From JAAYYF01 sp040255585 (GTDB taxonomy: Bacteria > Deinococcota > Deinococci > Deinococcales > Trueperaceae), in contig JBDZVI010000055.1 of assembly GCA_040255585.1 (NCBI GenBank), forward strand, positions 1 to 21,177: 21,177 nt of DNA, written 5' to 3'. The notes below the pieces were generated by a model. That model was not told the DNA's origin. It saw only the letters and a program-made list of their open reading frames with translations, and did no database searches. Below, piece after piece: positions 20,215-21,177 of this stretch (positions within the stretch are counted from its first letter, which is position 1; each line of letters begins with the position of its first letter). A program made the position numbers and the translations under genes.

Positions 20215-20861
20215 CCACTTCTCAGACCTTCGATGGGTTCCATCCGGACGCGCTGCCGTTCTTCCGCGAGCTGCGAGAGAACAACGAGCGCACGTTCTGG
20301 CTGGCGAACAAGCCTCGGTACGACGAGCACGTCAAGGCACCCATGGTGGCGCTTGGAGGCGCCCTGGAGGGTGCTTTCGGCGAGCCCCACCTCTTCCGGC
20401 CTTACCGCGACGTGCGCTTCAGCAAGGACAAGCGGCCTTACAAGCTGCAGGTCTCCATGGTCTTCGGCGGCAATGGTCCGATGACCGTAGGGTCGCGCTA
20501 CGTGCAGCTCGACAGCGCTGGGCTCTATGCCGGTGGCGGTGCCTACATGCTGGCGCCGGAGGCCTTGGCGCGTTTCCGGGTCGCCGTGAGCGAGGAGCGC
20601 AGCGGCACGGAACTGGTCGAGGTCCTTACGGAGCTCGAGCAAGGCGGCTACGCCGTCGAGGGCGGGACCCTGCAGCGGCCACCGCGGGGCTTCGAGGCGG
20701 ACCACCCGCGCATCCGCTTTCTCAAGCACAAGGGGCTCTACGTCGGCCGCGCCTTCGCCCCGGCCGACTGGCTGTACCGGCCGGAGGCTCTTGACCGCGT
20801 TGCCAAGGTGTTCGGCGACGTGGAGCCGCTGGTGGTGTGGTTGCGGCGACATGTGGGCTGA
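20211..20861 (+). CDS. DUF2461 / TIGR02453 family protein
   Basis: 216 residues, the normal length for this family. The N-terminus FDGFHPDALPFFRELRENNE followed by R-T-F-W-L-A-N-K-P-R-Y matches the family signature (F-L-x-x-L-x-x-N-N-x-x-x-W-F-x-x-N-x-x-x-Y). Further landmarks are LFRPYRDVRFSKDKRPYKLQ and YVQLDSAGLYAGGGAYMLAP. Members are widespread in bacteria, and I know of no established biochemical role. A Shine-Dalgarno AGGAG (20201-20205) lies 5 nt before the ATG, and the start overlaps the small membrane protein gene by 4 nt. The family is certain; the function is unknown. Confidence 0.92.
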   Translation: MTTSQTFDGFHPDALPFFRELRENNERTFWLANKPRYDEHVKAPMVALGGALEGAFGEPHLFRPYRDVRFSKDKRPYKLQVSMVFGGNGPMTVGSRYVQLDSAGLYAGGGAYMLAPEALARFRVAVSEERSGTELVEVLTELEQGGYAVEGGTLQRPPRGFEADHPRIRFLKHKGLYVGRAFAPADWLYRPEALDRVAKVFGDVEPLVVWLRRHVG

Positions 20862-20882
20862 GGGTGACGAACGGGCGGCTTG

Positions 20883-21177
20883 CTACGCGTCCAGGGGCAG
20901 TAAGCGAAAGCTATCGCCGCCCCATAGCGGTCTGACAGCCCGGAAGTGGCGTTGGTCGACCGTGAACGGGTCGCGCGTTCGGTAGTCCTGCGTGTGGACG
21001 ACGAGGGTCGCGTCTGTCAGGCCGAGCGGTAGGCCGTCGTACACGCTAGCGGCGCTGGCCGCCCGTGCAGCAACGCTTTGGTCGAAAGTGGGGACCGTCA
21101 TGGTGTCCAGGACGTCGGCGATCATGTTGGTGTCGTTCGAGGGCAAGTGGTTCCGCCTTGGCTTTCCGGCCGGTTTC
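20883..21177 (-). CDS. PIN-domain protein (VapC-like), N-terminus beyond the window
   Basis: 97 residues are visible; the frame is still open at the right edge, so the gene starts outside. A TTG at 21146 is possible but would drop the PIN N-terminus. The segment LPLGLTDATLVVHTQDY carries the conserved Asp of PIN domains, and FTVDQRHFRAVRPLWGGDSF followed by RLLPLD matches the usual T-x-D-x-R-x-F end of VapC-type ribonucleases. The first acidic residue (normally in the missing N-terminus) cannot be checked. If complete, it would be the toxin of a type II toxin-antitoxin pair, with an antitoxin expected just upstream, outside this window. It converges on the DUF2461 gene with a 21-bp gap. Confidence 0.75.
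   Translation of the reverse strand, partial: KPAGKPRRNHLPSNDTNMIADVLDTMTVPTFDQSVAARAASAASVYDGLPLGLTDATLVVHTQDYRTRDPFTVDQRHFRAVRPLWGGDSFRLLPLDA

Overview
The window looks like the chromosome of a Deinococcota bacterium, most likely a Truepera-like lineage rather than Deinococcus or Thermus proper. This is an inference from the very high GC content, the protein flavour, and a recurring TANNNT box 5-7 nt upstream of start codons, which is the leaderless-mRNA promoter layout known from Deinococcus. I see no phage, IS element, CRISPR array, tRNA or rRNA. The region is gene-dense, with mostly metabolic, transport and RNA/DNA-maintenance genes.

Layout: (1) 1-741, two minus-strand GNAT acetyltransferases, the first cut by the left edge. 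(2) 960-6027, a five-gene minus-strand iron-siderophore operon: periplasmic binding protein, two FecCD-type permeases, ATPase and an MFS exporter-like protein. It is preceded by a 31-bp AT-rich inverted repeat (6108-6138) that is a strong operator candidate. (3) 6180-9703, a minus-strand oligopeptide/nickel-type ABC operon (binding protein, then DppB- and DppC-like permeases) with no ATPase genes and a large hairpin array between binding protein and permeases. (4) 9855-10960, a split lipoate-protein ligase (LplB then LplA). (5) Divergently, 11049-12351, a polytopic CopD-like membrane protein followed by a degenerate TusA-like sulfurtransferase protein.

(6) 12299-14164, a UvrD/Rep-like SF1 helicase whose 3' end overlaps the TusA-like gene tail to tail. 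(7) 14300-15895, a RhlE-like DEAD-box RNA helicase with an RG-rich tail and hairpins on both sides. (8) 15964-17645, a two-gene unit of a membrane protein and a membrane-anchored alpha/beta-hydrolase-like protein. (9) 17685-18232, rpsT (ribosomal protein S20) with a clear promoter, a long structured leader and a terminator. (10) 18384-19970, a convergent pair: a TrmJ-like SPOUT RNA methyltransferase and a family 5 uracil-DNA glycosylase. (11) 20020-20861, a small two-TM protein coupled to a DUF2461 protein. (12) 20883 to the right edge, a PIN-domain (VapC-like) protein whose N-terminus lies outside the window.

Functionally, the two transport operons handle iron and peptides or similar solutes. 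LplAB would lipoylate the E2/GcvH proteins of central metabolism. The right half is dominated by RNA and DNA upkeep: two helicases, S20, a tRNA methyltransferase and a uracil glycosylase. No stretch over 300 bp lacks a gene; the larger gaps (742-959, 17646-17870, 18150-18383, 7984-8167) hold promoters, palindromes and hairpins, described individually. Starts were chosen from Shine-Dalgarno sites, operon overlaps or leaderless -10 boxes. Expression, operator and RNA-structure claims are inferences from sequence alone.
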